From NCBI RefSeq assembly GCF_000722635.1, contig NZ_JOKH01000001.1:1555182-1619181 (forward strand): a stretch of DNA of 64,000 nucleotides, given 5' to 3'. Of this stretch, positions 40,737 through 50,965 are shown piece by piece. The notes under the pieces were generated by a model. The model was not told the origin of the DNA, searched no databases, and was given only the letters and a program-made list of their open reading frames with translations. Made by a program: the position numbers and the translations under genes. Each line of letters begins with the position of its first letter. Within the stretch, counting starts at the first letter, position 1. The stretch comes from Endozoicomonas numazuensis. GTDB lineage: Bacteria > Pseudomonadota > Gammaproteobacteria > Pseudomonadales > Endozoicomonadaceae.

Positions 40737-42170
40737 ATGTCCAGGAAGTTCCTCAAGCTCGGTCTCACTGTATCGCTGTCGGTAGCGGTGGGTATTGGTG
40801 CGGGCATGTTGCTCAGCTCTGATAAGACCAGTCGTATCATTAATGAGCGAAAGGCTGAAGCACTTGGCACGCTTGCCAGCAAAGCGATTGCATCCAAGGT
40901 GGCGCCAGCAGACCCTAATGCAAAGGTTAAAACGGTTTCCACTCTCCATCATATCCCTATGGAAGTGAAGACTTACAAAGAGAATATTTATCTGGCGACA
41001 GGGGTTGGTAACACCTATCTGGTTGAAACATCAGAAGGTAATATTTTATTTGATACTGGCTTGCCTTTGCAGGGAGCTTCCCACAAGCGGATGCTGCAGG
41101 AAAAGGTTAAGGGTGACATTAAATATATCGTTTTGTCCCATTCCCACCAGGATCATACTGGAGGAGCACAATTTTGGCAGGCTGAATTCCCGGATGCCAA
41201 GGTTATTACTCACTCCCGTTTTGAGCCGGCCGAGCAGTACCTGAAAGACCTTGAGCCCTATTTCTGGGATCGAAATCGAATGCTGTATACCTTCATGCCG
41301 GAGCAGCCGCCTGCAGAAGATTCCTTGTTTGGATTCAAGCGTCACGCTGCAGATATTACTGTTCAGGATGGTACAGAATATCGCTTTGAACTGGGAGGTC
41401 AGGAGTTCGTAATCATCCCGACACCAGGTGCTGAAGGTGACGACAATCTGGTTATGTGGATGCCAGAAAAGAAAGCCCTGTTTACCGGTGACGTCTTTGG
41501 CCCACTGTTCCCTATGGTGCCAAATCTGTTCACTTTACGAGGTGAGAGATTCCGTGATCCGATGGATTACATTAAATCACTCGACACCATGATCGCCCTC
41601 AAGCCTGACATGATTCTGCCCAGTCACTTTGAACCGGTAGTGGGTGAAGAGCAGATTGATAATGACCTCAAGCGTATGCGTGAAGGCACTCGTTATATTC
41701 ATGACGAAACGATTGCTGGCATGAATGCAGGTAAAACCCTTTGGGAACTGATGCAGGAAATTCAGTTGCCAGAAGAGCTGGGTCTGAGTCAGGGCCATGG
41801 CAAGGTATCCTGGAACGTACGCAGTATCTGGGAGTTCTACAGCACCTGGTTCCGTTTTGAATCGACCACTGAACTCTATCCTGTTCCGGTTAACACCCTT
41901 TACTCTGAAATTGCCGATCTGGCGGGTGGACCTGAGATTCTGATAGGCAAGGCAAAAGAAAAACTGGCGGAAAATCATCCGGTTCAGGCTCTGCACTATG
42001 TAGAAATGGCGCTGTCAAAAAGCCCCGATGATCAGATGGCTTATCAGACCAAGCTGGAAGCTCTGCAGCAACTGCTAAGAGAAGCGTATAACAACGGCAG
42101 TAACTTCAGTGAAACTATGTGGCTGAAGAATAGAATTGCAGCCACAGAAGAAATACTGACCAAGAGTTAA
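40737..42170 (+). CDS. MBL-fold hydrolase with alkylsulfatase dimerisation domain
   Basis: A 477-residue exported protein with an N-terminal hydrophobic segment (residues 6-27). The metallo-beta-lactamase core has the zinc motif SHSHQDHTGG, a later GAEGDDN loop, TGDVFG and LPSHFEP, giving the two-zinc ligand set. The C-terminal part (about residues 320-475; DETIAGMNAGKTLWELMQEI, SIWEFYSTWFRFESTTELYP, ALHYVEMALSKSPDD) matches the dimerisation domain of SdsA1-type secondary or primary alkylsulfatases. These hydrolyse alkyl sulfate esters to alcohol and sulfate. The start at 40737 has AGAAGG upstream; a GTG three codons earlier overlaps that site. It is paired with a classical sulfatase gene 145 bp downstream. 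Confidence 0.85.
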   Translation: MSRKFLKLGLTVSLSVAVGIGAGMLLSSDKTSRIINERKAEALGTLASKAIASKVAPADPNAKVKTVSTLHHIPMEVKTYKENIYLATGVGNTYLVETSEGNILFDTGLPLQGASHKRMLQEKVKGDIKYIVLSHSHQDHTGGAQFWQAEFPDAKVITHSRFEPAEQYLKDLEPYFWDRNRMLYTFMPEQPPAEDSLFGFKRHAADITVQDGTEYRFELGGQEFVIIPTPGAEGDDNLVMWMPEKKALFTGDVFGPLFPMVPNLFTLRGERFRDPMDYIKSLDTMIALKPDMILPSHFEPVVGEEQIDNDLKRMREGTRYIHDETIAGMNAGKTLWELMQEIQLPEELGLSQGHGKVSWNVRSIWEFYSTWFRFESTTELYPVPVNTLYSEIADLAGGPEILIGKAKEKLAENHPVQALHYVEMALSKSPDDQMAYQTKLEALQQLLREAYNNGSNFSETMWLKNRIAATEEILTKS

Positions 42171-42314
42171 AGCGATTGATGCTCCCACTGATGTCTATAA
42201 GCTGTAGGCATTGTGGGAACCCGGCGTTCCCGAGCTGGCTGTACCTATGAGGAAATGGGAATTCTTCAGTTGTTTTGTACAGTTCGGCAGGAGATAAGAC
42301 GTGAGAATAGAAAT

Positions 42315-43949
42315 ATGAATAAAAAAAGCTTGATTGCAGGTGCATTACTGTCAGTAATGACTCTGCCGGCAATGGCATCCAGTGCACAGGTCAGCAAACC
42401 TGAGCAGCCCAACGTTCTGGTGATTATGGCAGACGATTTGGGTTGGGCTGATGTCGGCATTAATGGTTCCAGGATTGAGACACCTAATATCGACAGTCTT
42501 GCTGCTGAGGGTGCAACTCTTGAGCGTTTCTATGTTGCTCCTACCTGCTCGCCCACTCGTGCGGGTCTGATGACCGGCCGTGACCCTATGCGGTTGGGCA
42601 TTGCTTATGCCACTGTTATGCCATGGTCTAATAACGGTGTTAACCCATCTGAAACCCTGATGCCTCAGTCATTCAAGGAAAATGGTTATCAGACGGCCAT
42701 GTTCGGGAAATGGCACTTGGGAATGTCTCAAGAGAGTTATGTTCCTAACATGCGTGGCTTTGACTACTTCTACGGACATCTTAATACCGAAGTTGACTAC
42801 TTCCCTCCTTATAAGAACCAGGGCGGTGCAGACCTTCAGAGAAATGGTGTTTCTGTAGCAGCTGATACAGAAGGTTATGCTACCTACCTGTTGGCAGATG
42901 ACACCAGCCGCTGGATCAAGGAGAGAGATAAGAAAAAGCCATTCTTTGCTTATGTACCCTTCCTGGCACCTCATACTCCACTGCAAGCACCTGCTGAGTT
43001 GATCGAGAAGTACAAGGATCTTGATGACGACAGTGAAAGTTCGCGGACGGGAACAGAAGGTTTGAGACGTCTGGCAAAACTGACAGGTTCAGACGCAAGA
43101 CCGGTTTATGCGGCCATGGTTGATGCTATGGACCAGGCTATTGGCCGGATTCTGAAAACACTGGAAGATGAAGGTATTGCTGACAATACCATTGTTATGT
43201 TCTTCAGCGACAATGGTGGTCCAGTTTATGGTGGGGCGGGTGCCTATAACTACCCTCTCAGAGGCGGTAAAGGTAATACCTTTGAAGGGGGTATCCGTGT
43301 TCCGTCGGTTGCACGTTGGCCTGAAGGTATTCCTGCGGGCACCAAGGTCGATAGTATTATGACCATGATGGATGTATTTCCCACAATGGCTGCAGCTGCA
43401 GGTTTTGAACCACAAACGACTTATAAGCTTGATGGTCGAAACATGCTGAAGGCGATGTCGGGCAAACAGAAAATAGGTCGGGAAGACTATGTGTTCTTTG
43501 TGTCAGAAACACCAGTGAGAAACCACTTCAGTATTACTGCGTTTAATGATCAGTATAAGCTGGTTCAGCAAGTTGATCAGTCTCTGACGTCTATTGATGT
43601 GACAAACTATCTGTTTGATATCAATAAAGACCCTTATGAGCACAATAACCTGGCCGCCAACAATCCCAAACTGGTAGCTAAAATGTCTGAAGCGATCAGG
43701 GAGTGGCGTTTACTGCATCCTCTGAACGGAACCCGCTCAAATGTGGTTCCACCTCCAGGCTGGAGAGCACCAAGAGACTGGGCTGACTATCCGATCCCCA
43801 TGGAGAAACTTCAAGCTGAAGAAGCTCGAGGCATGCCTCCAGAGCGTGTTAAAAGAATGCTGGATCGTACCTATGGTGACGCGGGTCGTTTGATTTACGA
43901 TTGCACACCAAACCCATGGTTGATGGGGTTCTGTACCAAGAATAATTGA
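42315..43949 (+). CDS. Exported formylglycine-dependent sulfatase (S1 family)
   Basis: A 544-residue protein with a signal peptide (MNKKSLIAGALLSVMTLPAMASS). It carries the sulfatase signature CSPTRAGLMTG, in which the Cys of C-x-P-x-R is converted to formylglycine, preceded by the metal site MADDLGWADVG. FGKWHLG and FFSDNGG supply further active-site residues. It belongs to the arylsulfatase A/B type and hydrolyses sulfate esters in the periplasm. The start at ATG 42315 opens the signal; the frame extends upstream to 42213 without support. A terminator follows at 43957. Maturation needs a formylglycine-generating enzyme encoded elsewhere. Among steroid genes, a steroid sulfate is the likely substrate (inference). 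Confidence 0.93.
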   Translation: MNKKSLIAGALLSVMTLPAMASSAQVSKPEQPNVLVIMADDLGWADVGINGSRIETPNIDSLAAEGATLERFYVAPTCSPTRAGLMTGRDPMRLGIAYATVMPWSNNGVNPSETLMPQSFKENGYQTAMFGKWHLGMSQESYVPNMRGFDYFYGHLNTEVDYFPPYKNQGGADLQRNGVSVAADTEGYATYLLADDTSRWIKERDKKKPFFAYVPFLAPHTPLQAPAELIEKYKDLDDDSESSRTGTEGLRRLAKLTGSDARPVYAAMVDAMDQAIGRILKTLEDEGIADNTIVMFFSDNGGPVYGGAGAYNYPLRGGKGNTFEGGIRVPSVARWPEGIPAGTKVDSIMTMMDVFPTMAAAAGFEPQTTYKLDGRNMLKAMSGKQKIGREDYVFFVSETPVRNHFSITAFNDQYKLVQQVDQSLTSIDVTNYLFDINKDPYEHNNLAANNPKLVAKMSEAIREWRLLHPLNGTRSNVVPPPGWRAPRDWADYPIPMEKLQAEEARGMPPERVKRMLDRTYGDAGRLIYDCTPNPWLMGFCTKNN

Positions 43950-43956
43950 TTGAGTC

Positions 43957-43981
43957 AGGAGTCTGCTTGTCAGACTCCTTT
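43957..43981 (+). terminator. Rho-independent terminator after the sulfatase
   Basis: The nine-base stem AGGAGTCTG/CAGACTCCT with a five-base loop and a short TTT tail starts eight bases after the stop codon. Confidence 0.75.
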
Positions 43982-44015
43982 CGATTTCACCAGGAACCAA
44001 GCGTTATACCCCATA

Positions 44016-44080
44016 CCGTTCGCACTGAGCCTGTCGAAGTGCATGATCAACATCCTTCGACAGGCTCAGGACGAGCGGGG
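44016..44080. repeat. Dispersed palindromic repeat, copy 3
   Basis: CCGTTCGCACTGAGCCTGTC and CCTTCGACAGGCTCAGGACG form the hairpin seen in the other copies. It lies between the converging sulfatase and membrane-AraC genes. Confidence 0.85.
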
Positions 44081-44091
44081 TCTGCAAGGTA

Positions 44092-45339
44092 TTAGGCAGT
44101 CGCTGTTTCTGCCTGCAACTCTTCCAGATTCTGATCCTTGAACTGCCTCGGTGTCATATTTGCGTGCTTTTTGAACTGATTGTAAAAGGTTGACTGGCTC
44201 TTGAAGCCGACTTCAGTAGCGATATCCAGCATTTTCCGTTTCTTATGCACAGGATTAGCCAACAGTCGCATAGCTTCTTTTACACGGCAGCCGTTGATCA
44301 ATTCATAAAAGTTATTGCCTGACTGGCTGTTGATGACCTGGCTAAGGTCATGGGGTTTTTCACCCAGTTGTTCTGCCAGTTGCGGCAGGGTCAGCTCATC
44401 ATTTAAGTAAGGTTTTTCGTTTTCCAGCAGAACACTGAGCATTTGCCAGATATTTTCAAGTCGAGCCGGCTCCATGCCAGATTTCTGGTATTTAGCAGTA
44501 GTGATGTCTGACTCGGTTTCAATAGCCTGCTCAGAAGACTTCTGCGGAAGGCCTTTGGCTGTGGGGGCTTGCATTGATGTTTGCAGAGGCTGACTGGACG
44601 ACACGGTTAAGACCGATTGCAGTTCCTCGGTGAAAATCCGTGGCTGCCGCATTCCGCCAAAAGAAATGAAGTAGATAAAGCCGAGATTCAGTACCAGAAC
44701 AACAATGGACTTAGGCTCTATTGAGCTGAAGCCCATAAGGTGGCTGATGTCGAGACCCAGGTGGAAAGCACAGATAATGATCATGAAAATTATCAACCCT
44801 CTCAACCAGTTCAGGTTGATTGATTCGGTCATGGACACTGCGCTTTCTATCAACTTCTGATGTCGTTCCAGCTTGATCAGAGAAGCAATGCTGTAGGACA
44901 TGATGACAAGGTTAACGTAGTTATTGAACAGAGGTAGTTTCAGTTGTCCAAAGAACTGATAGATGCTCATGGGTTCATTCAGGTCAATGCCTGTCAGCAA
45001 GTAAAGAAAAATCGCCGTAGCGGGTAGCATCACCAGTAGATGCTTGAGTAAGTCCTTACTGAGTTTGAACCCGACTTCAGTCAGGGAGCGAACATACAGG
45101 TACAGGGCTGGACCTTTCAGAATGGTCAGTAGCAATGAGCCATAGACCAGAGTATGTATAGTGATGTCAGCGCGAACGAATGAATAAATAGCAATCGGTA
45201 TGGTATTGAGTGCCACCGTTGCTGCCAACAGAAGGTTGGCGGTTCTTTGATGGGTATTCAGGCTGAGGATAACTATACAGAGCAGAAAACCTTGGGATAT
45301 TGCGGAAATTAGAGCAATGCTGAACCAATCAATAGCCAC
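44092..45339 (-). CDS. Membrane-anchored AraC-family regulator
   Basis: A protein of about 415 residues. The N-terminal half has about seven hydrophobic segments (ALISAISQGFLLCIVILSL, YGSLLLTILKGPALYLYV and others) and the C-terminal 100 residues form an AraC-type double helix-turn-helix (LTLPQLAEQLGEKPHDLSQVIN, MLDIATEVGFKSQSTFYNQFKKHANMTPRQF). Such proteins sense signals in or through the membrane. The GTG at 45339 is preferred because GAGAGAGAAGG lies about ten bases upstream; ATG 45363 is an alternative but abuts a palindrome and lacks a ribosome site. It converges on the sulfatase gene and may control it or the neighbouring side-chain genes. Confidence 0.82.
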   Translation of the reverse strand: MAIDWFSIALISAISQGFLLCIVILSLNTHQRTANLLLAATVALNTIPIAIYSFVRADITIHTLVYGSLLLTILKGPALYLYVRSLTEVGFKLSKDLLKHLLVMLPATAIFLYLLTGIDLNEPMSIYQFFGQLKLPLFNNYVNLVIMSYSIASLIKLERHQKLIESAVSMTESINLNWLRGLIIFMIIICAFHLGLDISHLMGFSSIEPKSIVVLVLNLGFIYFISFGGMRQPRIFTEELQSVLTVSSSQPLQTSMQAPTAKGLPQKSSEQAIETESDITTAKYQKSGMEPARLENIWQMLSVLLENEKPYLNDELTLPQLAEQLGEKPHDLSQVINSQSGNNFYELINGCRVKEAMRLLANPVHKKRKMLDIATEVGFKSQSTFYNQFKKHANMTPRQFKDQNLEELQAETATA

Positions 45340-45363
45340 TTTAAGTACACCTTCTCTCTCCAT

Positions 45364-45385
45364 GACAGGTGATTTGACACCTGTC
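45364..45385. promoter_or_regulatory. Perfect palindrome, candidate operator
   Basis: GACAGGTG and CACCTGTC are separated by six bases (ATTTGA), directly upstream of the membrane-AraC gene. The position suits an autoregulatory site. Function is inferred only from symmetry and location. Confidence 0.45.
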
Positions 45386-45484
45386 AATAGTGTTTATTTT
45401 TGTTCTCGGGCGCTATTGTGCACTGTTTATTGCGGAAAATACAGTTGGCTGCCTGAAGGAAAAGGAGGCATGAAAGGAGGGTGT

Positions 45485-45504
45485 GGGCTACTCAGTAGTA
45501 GCCC
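45485..45504 (-). terminator. Possible hairpin terminator after the MaoC gene
   Basis: GGGCTAC and GTAGCCC enclose six bases, 13 bases past the stop of the leftward MaoC gene. No immediate T-run follows, so termination strength is uncertain. Confidence 0.4.
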
Positions 45505-45516
45505 GGTAGCAGGTGC

Positions 45517-45981
45517 TTACATGTACATGAACATCATTTCGTAAACCAGGGCAGGTCTTTCTTCTCCTACCACATGAACATTCTGTTCCATAGTCACGGT
45601 AGTCCCTTTAGGTGAACCCGCTACGCTCTTGATACGACTGCGGCAATGTATTTTGCTGCCTACAGGTACCACACCTGTGAAACGCAGTTTGTTTGAGCCT
45701 GCGTTCATCATGTTCTTGAAGCCAACTACTTCATGAGTGGGTTCTGTACGCATTTTGGACAGCAATACCAGAGTCAGAAAACCGTGGGCAATAGTCGTTT
45801 TAAAAGGGCTGTACTGGGCGCACTTCTCAGGATTGGTATGAAGCCAGTAGTCGTCTCCAGACAACTCGGCAAACAGGTCAATCAGTTCCTGGTTGATAGT
45901 AACTTCCTGACTCCAAGCTCCAAATTCGTCAGACACCAGTTCCTGCAGAGTTTCAATATCATCAAATTGATATTGTTTCAT
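45517..45981 (-). CDS. MaoC-family (R)-specific enoyl-CoA hydratase
   Basis: A 154-residue single-hotdog protein. The hydratase motif D-x4-H is in SGDDYWLHTNPEKC, followed by the TIAHGFLTL segment, both typical of NodN/PhaJ-like hydratases. It adds water to trans-2-enoyl-CoA to give the (3R)-hydroxyacyl-CoA. The SDR at 49565-50470 resembles 17beta-HSD4-type (3R)-hydroxyacyl-CoA dehydrogenases, and the FadA5-like thiolase is encoded 410 bp away, so the three could perform one beta-oxidation cycle on the sterol side chain. It is transcribed divergently from the thiolase gene. Confidence 0.9.
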   Translation of the reverse strand: MKQYQFDDIETLQELVSDEFGAWSQEVTINQELIDLFAELSGDDYWLHTNPEKCAQYSPFKTTIAHGFLTLVLLSKMRTEPTHEVVGFKNMMNAGSNKLRFTGVVPVGSKIHCRSRIKSVAGSPKGTTVTMEQNVHVVGEERPALVYEMMFMYM

Positions 45982-46072
45982 GGTGACATCTCCCCGTTTT
46001 CGTTTTTTATTTTATGGGAACCTGTTATTGGTCAGGCTCCTGGTGCAACCAAGCGTTAATGCTCATACAGAC

Positions 46073-46138
46073 TCCGTTCACCCTGAGCTTGTCGAAGAAT
46101 GCTGGTATTGCACTTCGACAGGCTCAGTGCGAACGGTA
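46073..46138. repeat. Dispersed palindromic repeat, copy 4
   Basis: CCGTTCACCCTGAGCTTGTC and CTTCGACAGGCTCAGTGCGA form the same hairpin in the 410-bp gap between divergent MaoC and thiolase genes. The rest of the gap shows no gene. Confidence 0.85.
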
Positions 46139-46388
46139 TGAAGTATAAAGCTTGGCAGCAATAGTGTTTTCTTTGCTGGAGAGCTTACCCTACTTTATCG
46201 ATACCCTGAAGTGGCCAGTATTGACCATTCTCTATGGTCAGAATCTGCCATTTTAAGTTGACTAGTCCTTTAATAGGTTGTGTTGCGTTAGAGTGGCGGC
46301 TATAACCGCTACAGGTGAGATATTTGACTTAATAGAAAAACAATAACCACAGCAATCACCGGATTGCCTGACATGGTTAGAGGAGTGA

Positions 46389-47567
<1,179 letters not shown>

Positions 47568-47732
47568 CCCATCATGGGGAGTATTCTCGGTCAGACGCTT
47601 AGGAGTCTGTCGGACTTATGCTTTCGAGCATGAATTTCGGTAAAACGAGTCGCAGCTATGAGCACTCTGGACAGTTTCGATGGATTCGTGCGAATTTGTG
47701 CGAATAGTTGACCTATTTAGTGCATCGTGAAC

Positions 47733-47755
47733 ATCCACGTCCTATGGACGTGGAT
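47733..47755. terminator. Hairpin downstream of the FadA5-like thiolase
   Basis: Ten-base arms ATCCACGTCC and GGACGTGGAT with a three-base loop. It lies between converging genes and could end transcription from the thiolase side, though no strong T-run follows. Confidence 0.5.
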
Positions 47756-47790
47756 CATTGACTTATATTCTTTGGGTCAATGAATATCAG

Positions 47791-49260
47791 CTACTTATGA
47801 GTAAATTTACTTTTTGGAGGTGGTGTTGAGTCCGAATTCGAGTCGTTGCTGCTTTCAGCTGTTTCATACTCATTATCAGAGTTTGCCTCAACCTGATTCC
47901 GTTCTTGTATTTGATCGATAGCATCAAACCATTCTTCATCTGAACTTTCCTGAGAAGGCAGGTCTCGGGGAGAGGGAGCAAATGTTTTATATTGTTCAGG
48001 GATTCTTTTGCTCATAGTTAAGAAATCTTTTGTAGAAATATTGATGGCCAATAGGCGTACTTTAAATTCGCTCGACAAGGGAGAATAGCCAGGGATATTA
48101 AGGTCAATGCTCTTCAGTTTGTGTTGAAAGGGTGTTAAAAAATCATCACAGGGGTTACCTGTTTGGATTAAAAAACACTTCTGTCCGGATTCAATCATGT
48201 TACAGAGCATGTATACGGTCGCTTGAGCTGACAGATAAATGTGGCTCATATGCTTTTTTTTTCGATCTTTTATGACACGGTTCGCTGCTTTTTGTGTAAT
48301 GTCAGTGTCCGGCCAAGGGTTTTGAGGTGCAGTTAAGTCGGTGGTCGTCAGCTTTTTGTGACCAGCTTGCTTGAGAGATGCGCTGAGCAGGCCTCTTCCA
48401 GCGCCTAGTTCTACAGCATTTGGAGCCATGGCTTGTAAGCACTGATTCAAGTGTGTAGCAAACTCCAGACTGAACAGCTCTGAAACTTGGAGGGCTCCGG
48501 GAATAAGGCGCCAAACAAGCTCAGCGAACTTGCTATGTTCATGTGGGCCTTTATAGCAAAATATACCGGGGGACCGATCAAACTCCTGAGATATATCCAG
48601 TGCACTCATCAGCTCCCTGAAGTCTGGAATGGTTTCAGGAATCTGTCCTTTAAATAGCAATTCCAGAGCGCTAAGGTAGTTGTTGATCAGAGTCAGCTGT
48701 TTTTGGTCGAATTTGTTCTGCTGAATAAGCTTTTGTGCATACTCATTTAAGAGTGACATAGAAAATTCAGGTGAATAGAGAGGCTTGTCCGAAGGTGTGA
48801 TGTCCCATTTAGGGTTTTCCGAAACTAGCTTTAATTTGTCTTCCAATTTTAATTTAGCTGGGGAATCAGGTTTTGTAGAGAATCGTTTCGCCTGCTTGCC
48901 TGTGGCTGACTTATCTTTCTTCTTTTTGGGTTGTTTTTCAGGCTGTGATAATGCTGTTGCTTCAGATGCTTGAAGACTGTCATTAGTCGTAGGCTTCCTA
49001 CGTTGAAAAACCTGACAGCTGAGCAGGTTATTCGTCAGCTTTGGGTGAGTCAGTTCGTTTTGGCCAGTGGGGAGAGAAATAAAGTAGTCTTCGAGTGACT
49101 TTTTATCTTCTGGCCCGAGTTTATGCCTTAACAGAACACCTATGGCGAAATCATTCACTAGCGGGAATATATAATTATGCGCTTCTCCCTGATAAATGGG
49201 CTGTGTATTGGGCGTCGAATGACTCATCGCTGTGGCCCCGGAAGGGGGGAGGCTATTCAT
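47791..49260 (-). CDS. Hypothetical protein with a methyltransferase-like motif
   Basis: A 489-residue protein of no family known to me. The central part has NAVELGAGRGLLSASLKQAG, which matches motif I of SAM-dependent methyltransferases (E-x-G-x-G-x-G), followed by KKLTTTDLTA as an acidic motif II. Residues 95-150 are lysine-rich and low-complexity (KQPKKKKDKSATGKQAK), and the C-terminal 60 residues are acidic and serine-rich (SSDEEWFDAID, ESSNDSNSDST). No signal peptide is seen. Such modular charged tails occur in effector-like proteins of host-associated bacteria, so a secreted effector is possible but unproven. It sits alone between side-chain genes. Confidence 0.7.
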   Translation of the reverse strand: MNSLPPSGATAMSHSTPNTQPIYQGEAHNYIFPLVNDFAIGVLLRHKLGPEDKKSLEDYFISLPTGQNELTHPKLTNNLLSCQVFQRRKPTTNDSLQASEATALSQPEKQPKKKKDKSATGKQAKRFSTKPDSPAKLKLEDKLKLVSENPKWDITPSDKPLYSPEFSMSLLNEYAQKLIQQNKFDQKQLTLINNYLSALELLFKGQIPETIPDFRELMSALDISQEFDRSPGIFCYKGPHEHSKFAELVWRLIPGALQVSELFSLEFATHLNQCLQAMAPNAVELGAGRGLLSASLKQAGHKKLTTTDLTAPQNPWPDTDITQKAANRVIKDRKKKHMSHIYLSAQATVYMLCNMIESGQKCFLIQTGNPCDDFLTPFQHKLKSIDLNIPGYSPLSSEFKVRLLAINISTKDFLTMSKRIPEQYKTFAPSPRDLPSQESSDEEWFDAIDQIQERNQVEANSDNEYETAESSNDSNSDSTPPPKSKFTHK

Positions 49261-49564
49261 GATTAATTTCCTTTTGAATTGGCCGTTTTCTTACAGTGAG
49301 ACATTGGGGAAGTTGATTAGTTCAAAAGGCGTTGTAGTGAGCTGGGTAGAAAGTAGTGAGCTGGTTAGAAAAGAGTGGCGTGTGATGGTTGTTTTGATCA
49401 TCAACAGGGGCTGAAACTTGATATAAAAGGGTTGCTTGGGATCAGTGTCATAGCTAAGTCCGACAGGCTCATAGCGAATAGTTCATTTGTATGAGGTTTG
49501 CTGGCTCTGCTTCTGGCAGCATGTTATCAGGTTGCAGAATAACAATTATTCAGGAGACGTATAA
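49261..49564. other. 304-bp intergenic region
   Basis: No gene recognised. GTCCGACAGGCTCATAGCGAATAG near 49460 is partly like a motif near 47605 after the thiolase (GAGTCTGTCGGACTTA, opposite orientation). GGAGACGT just before 49565 is the ribosome site of the SDR gene. Confidence 0.5.
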
Positions 49565-50470
49565 ATGAGTAACCTGGAAGGTAAAGTAGCCATCGTTACT
49601 GGTGCTGGCCGTGGATTGGGCCGTGCTGAAGCGATTCAACTGGCGAAACAGGGCGCTCGAGTCATTGTTAATGATCTTGGCGGTAACGCGGCTGCTGAAG
49701 AAGCTGCCATGAGTGTGGTGGAAGAGATCAAGGGTTTTGGTGGCGAAGCCATTGCCCAGTTGGGTGATTGTGCCGACTGGAATGATTCCGAAGCTGTGTT
49801 CAAGGCGGCTATTGATACCTGGGGTGATCTCAATATCCTGGTTAACAATGCGGGTTTTTGCCGGGACAAAGCTATTTTTAACATGACGGAAGATGAGTTT
49901 GATTCTGTTGTGCGTGTGCACTTGAAAGGTCACTTCGTGAATATGCGTCATGCTACCAGCTACTGGCGCAACAAGTGCAAGACTGAAGGCAAGCCGGTTT
50001 TCGGTCGTCTGATCAGCACTTCTTCTGAAGCATTCCTTTATGGGTCTGCCGGTCAGCCTAATTATGCGGCTGCTAAAGCCGGTATTGTTGCCATGACCAT
50101 GGGTGCTGCCCAGATTATGTACAACTATGGTGTGACAGCGAACGTTATCTGTCCTCGTGCCCGTACTGATATGACCAATCAGGGTGTGACTGCTCAGATG
50201 TTTGCCAAGCCAGAAGAAGGTTTTGACACCTTTGCGCCTGAAAATGTTGCACCACTGGTGGGCTACCTGGCTTCTGAGCAGGCTGCAAATGTTTCCGGTG
50301 AAGTGTTTGTGGTTTGGGGTAAGGAAGTGACGCTTGTTCATAGTCCATCGACTGAAGTCACCTTCAAGAACGGCGATGCCTGGACGCCTGACTCTCTGCA
50401 GTCAGCTATGGGTGAACATTTTGCCAGTCAAACCCCGATCAGAGACGGGTTTGCGATCATGCCTCAGTAA
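49565..50470 (+). CDS. SDR-family 17beta-HSD4-like (3R)-hydroxyacyl-CoA dehydrogenase
   Basis: A 301-residue short-chain dehydrogenase. The NAD-binding motif is TGAGRGLGRAEA, NNAG follows in VNNAGFCRDK, the catalytic Ser lies in STSSEAFLYG and YxxxK in NYAAAKAG. The RVIVNDLGG segment and the sequence DEFDSVVRVHLKGHF are characteristic of the dehydrogenase part of peroxisomal MFE-2/17beta-HSD4 and its actinobacterial steroid-cluster homologues. It would oxidise the (3R)-hydroxyacyl-CoA made by a MaoC hydratase. Its C-terminus is longer than in minimal SDRs (about 50 extra residues). A GGAGACG ribosome site is present. The next catabolic genes follow after an accessory toxin insertion. Confidence 0.9.
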   Translation: MSNLEGKVAIVTGAGRGLGRAEAIQLAKQGARVIVNDLGGNAAAEEAAMSVVEEIKGFGGEAIAQLGDCADWNDSEAVFKAAIDTWGDLNILVNNAGFCRDKAIFNMTEDEFDSVVRVHLKGHFVNMRHATSYWRNKCKTEGKPVFGRLISTSSEAFLYGSAGQPNYAAAKAGIVAMTMGAAQIMYNYGVTANVICPRARTDMTNQGVTAQMFAKPEEGFDTFAPENVAPLVGYLASEQAANVSGEVFVVWGKEVTLVHSPSTEVTFKNGDAWTPDSLQSAMGEHFASQTPIRDGFAIMPQ

Positions 50471-50592
50471 GTTTCTGGCTGGTCAGGTTCCTGTTAGTGT
50501 CGATGTGTTCGCTAGCCGGAACCTGGAGTTTGCTTTTGGCATGGGGTTAGCTCCATTTAGTACTGAATAGTACCGAAAATATAGGAGTATGA

Positions 50593-50955
50593 ATGAAAGC
50601 GATTAACTACGAAGATATGAGTAGTCTTTATCAATGGATGGACTTCATCGTAAATGAAAAGGATGTCTCTGTAGAGAGCATAGATTGTCATTTAAAAGTT
50701 TTTGGTGAAGGAGATGATACTTACTTGGTGGTTAATATATACGATAATGATAAAAGTTCGACTGAGTATTATTTCAAACCTGTTGATGGCAAAAATGGAT
50801 TGATGTCACTGGTTTCATTGATGAGTGATTTTGATTTTTCATTAAAAAAGCTGCTAGAAAAATTACCGTTTCAAAATTATGTGGAAGTAGATGCTGGCTG
50901 CTGTGTCAGTGTTAACGGTATAAAAATTTTTAAAGAAAAAATAGTGTCAAATTAA
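50593..50955 (+). CDS. Small hypothetical protein, 120 aa
   Basis: A 120-residue acidic protein, MKAINYEDMSSLYQWMDFI, with clear beta-strand alternation (YLVVNIYDND) and no signal. Codon usage is AT-rich compared with the flanking catabolic genes. AGGAG seven bases before the ATG supports translation. It lies directly upstream of the toxin-antitoxin-like genes and may be part of the same accessory insertion; an immunity-protein-like role is possible, but I do not recognise the family. Confidence 0.6.
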   Translation: MKAINYEDMSSLYQWMDFIVNEKDVSVESIDCHLKVFGEGDDTYLVVNIYDNDKSSTEYYFKPVDGKNGLMSLVSLMSDFDFSLKKLLEKLPFQNYVEVDAGCCVSVNGIKIFKEKIVSN

Positions 50956-50965
50956 AGGCTGAGGA

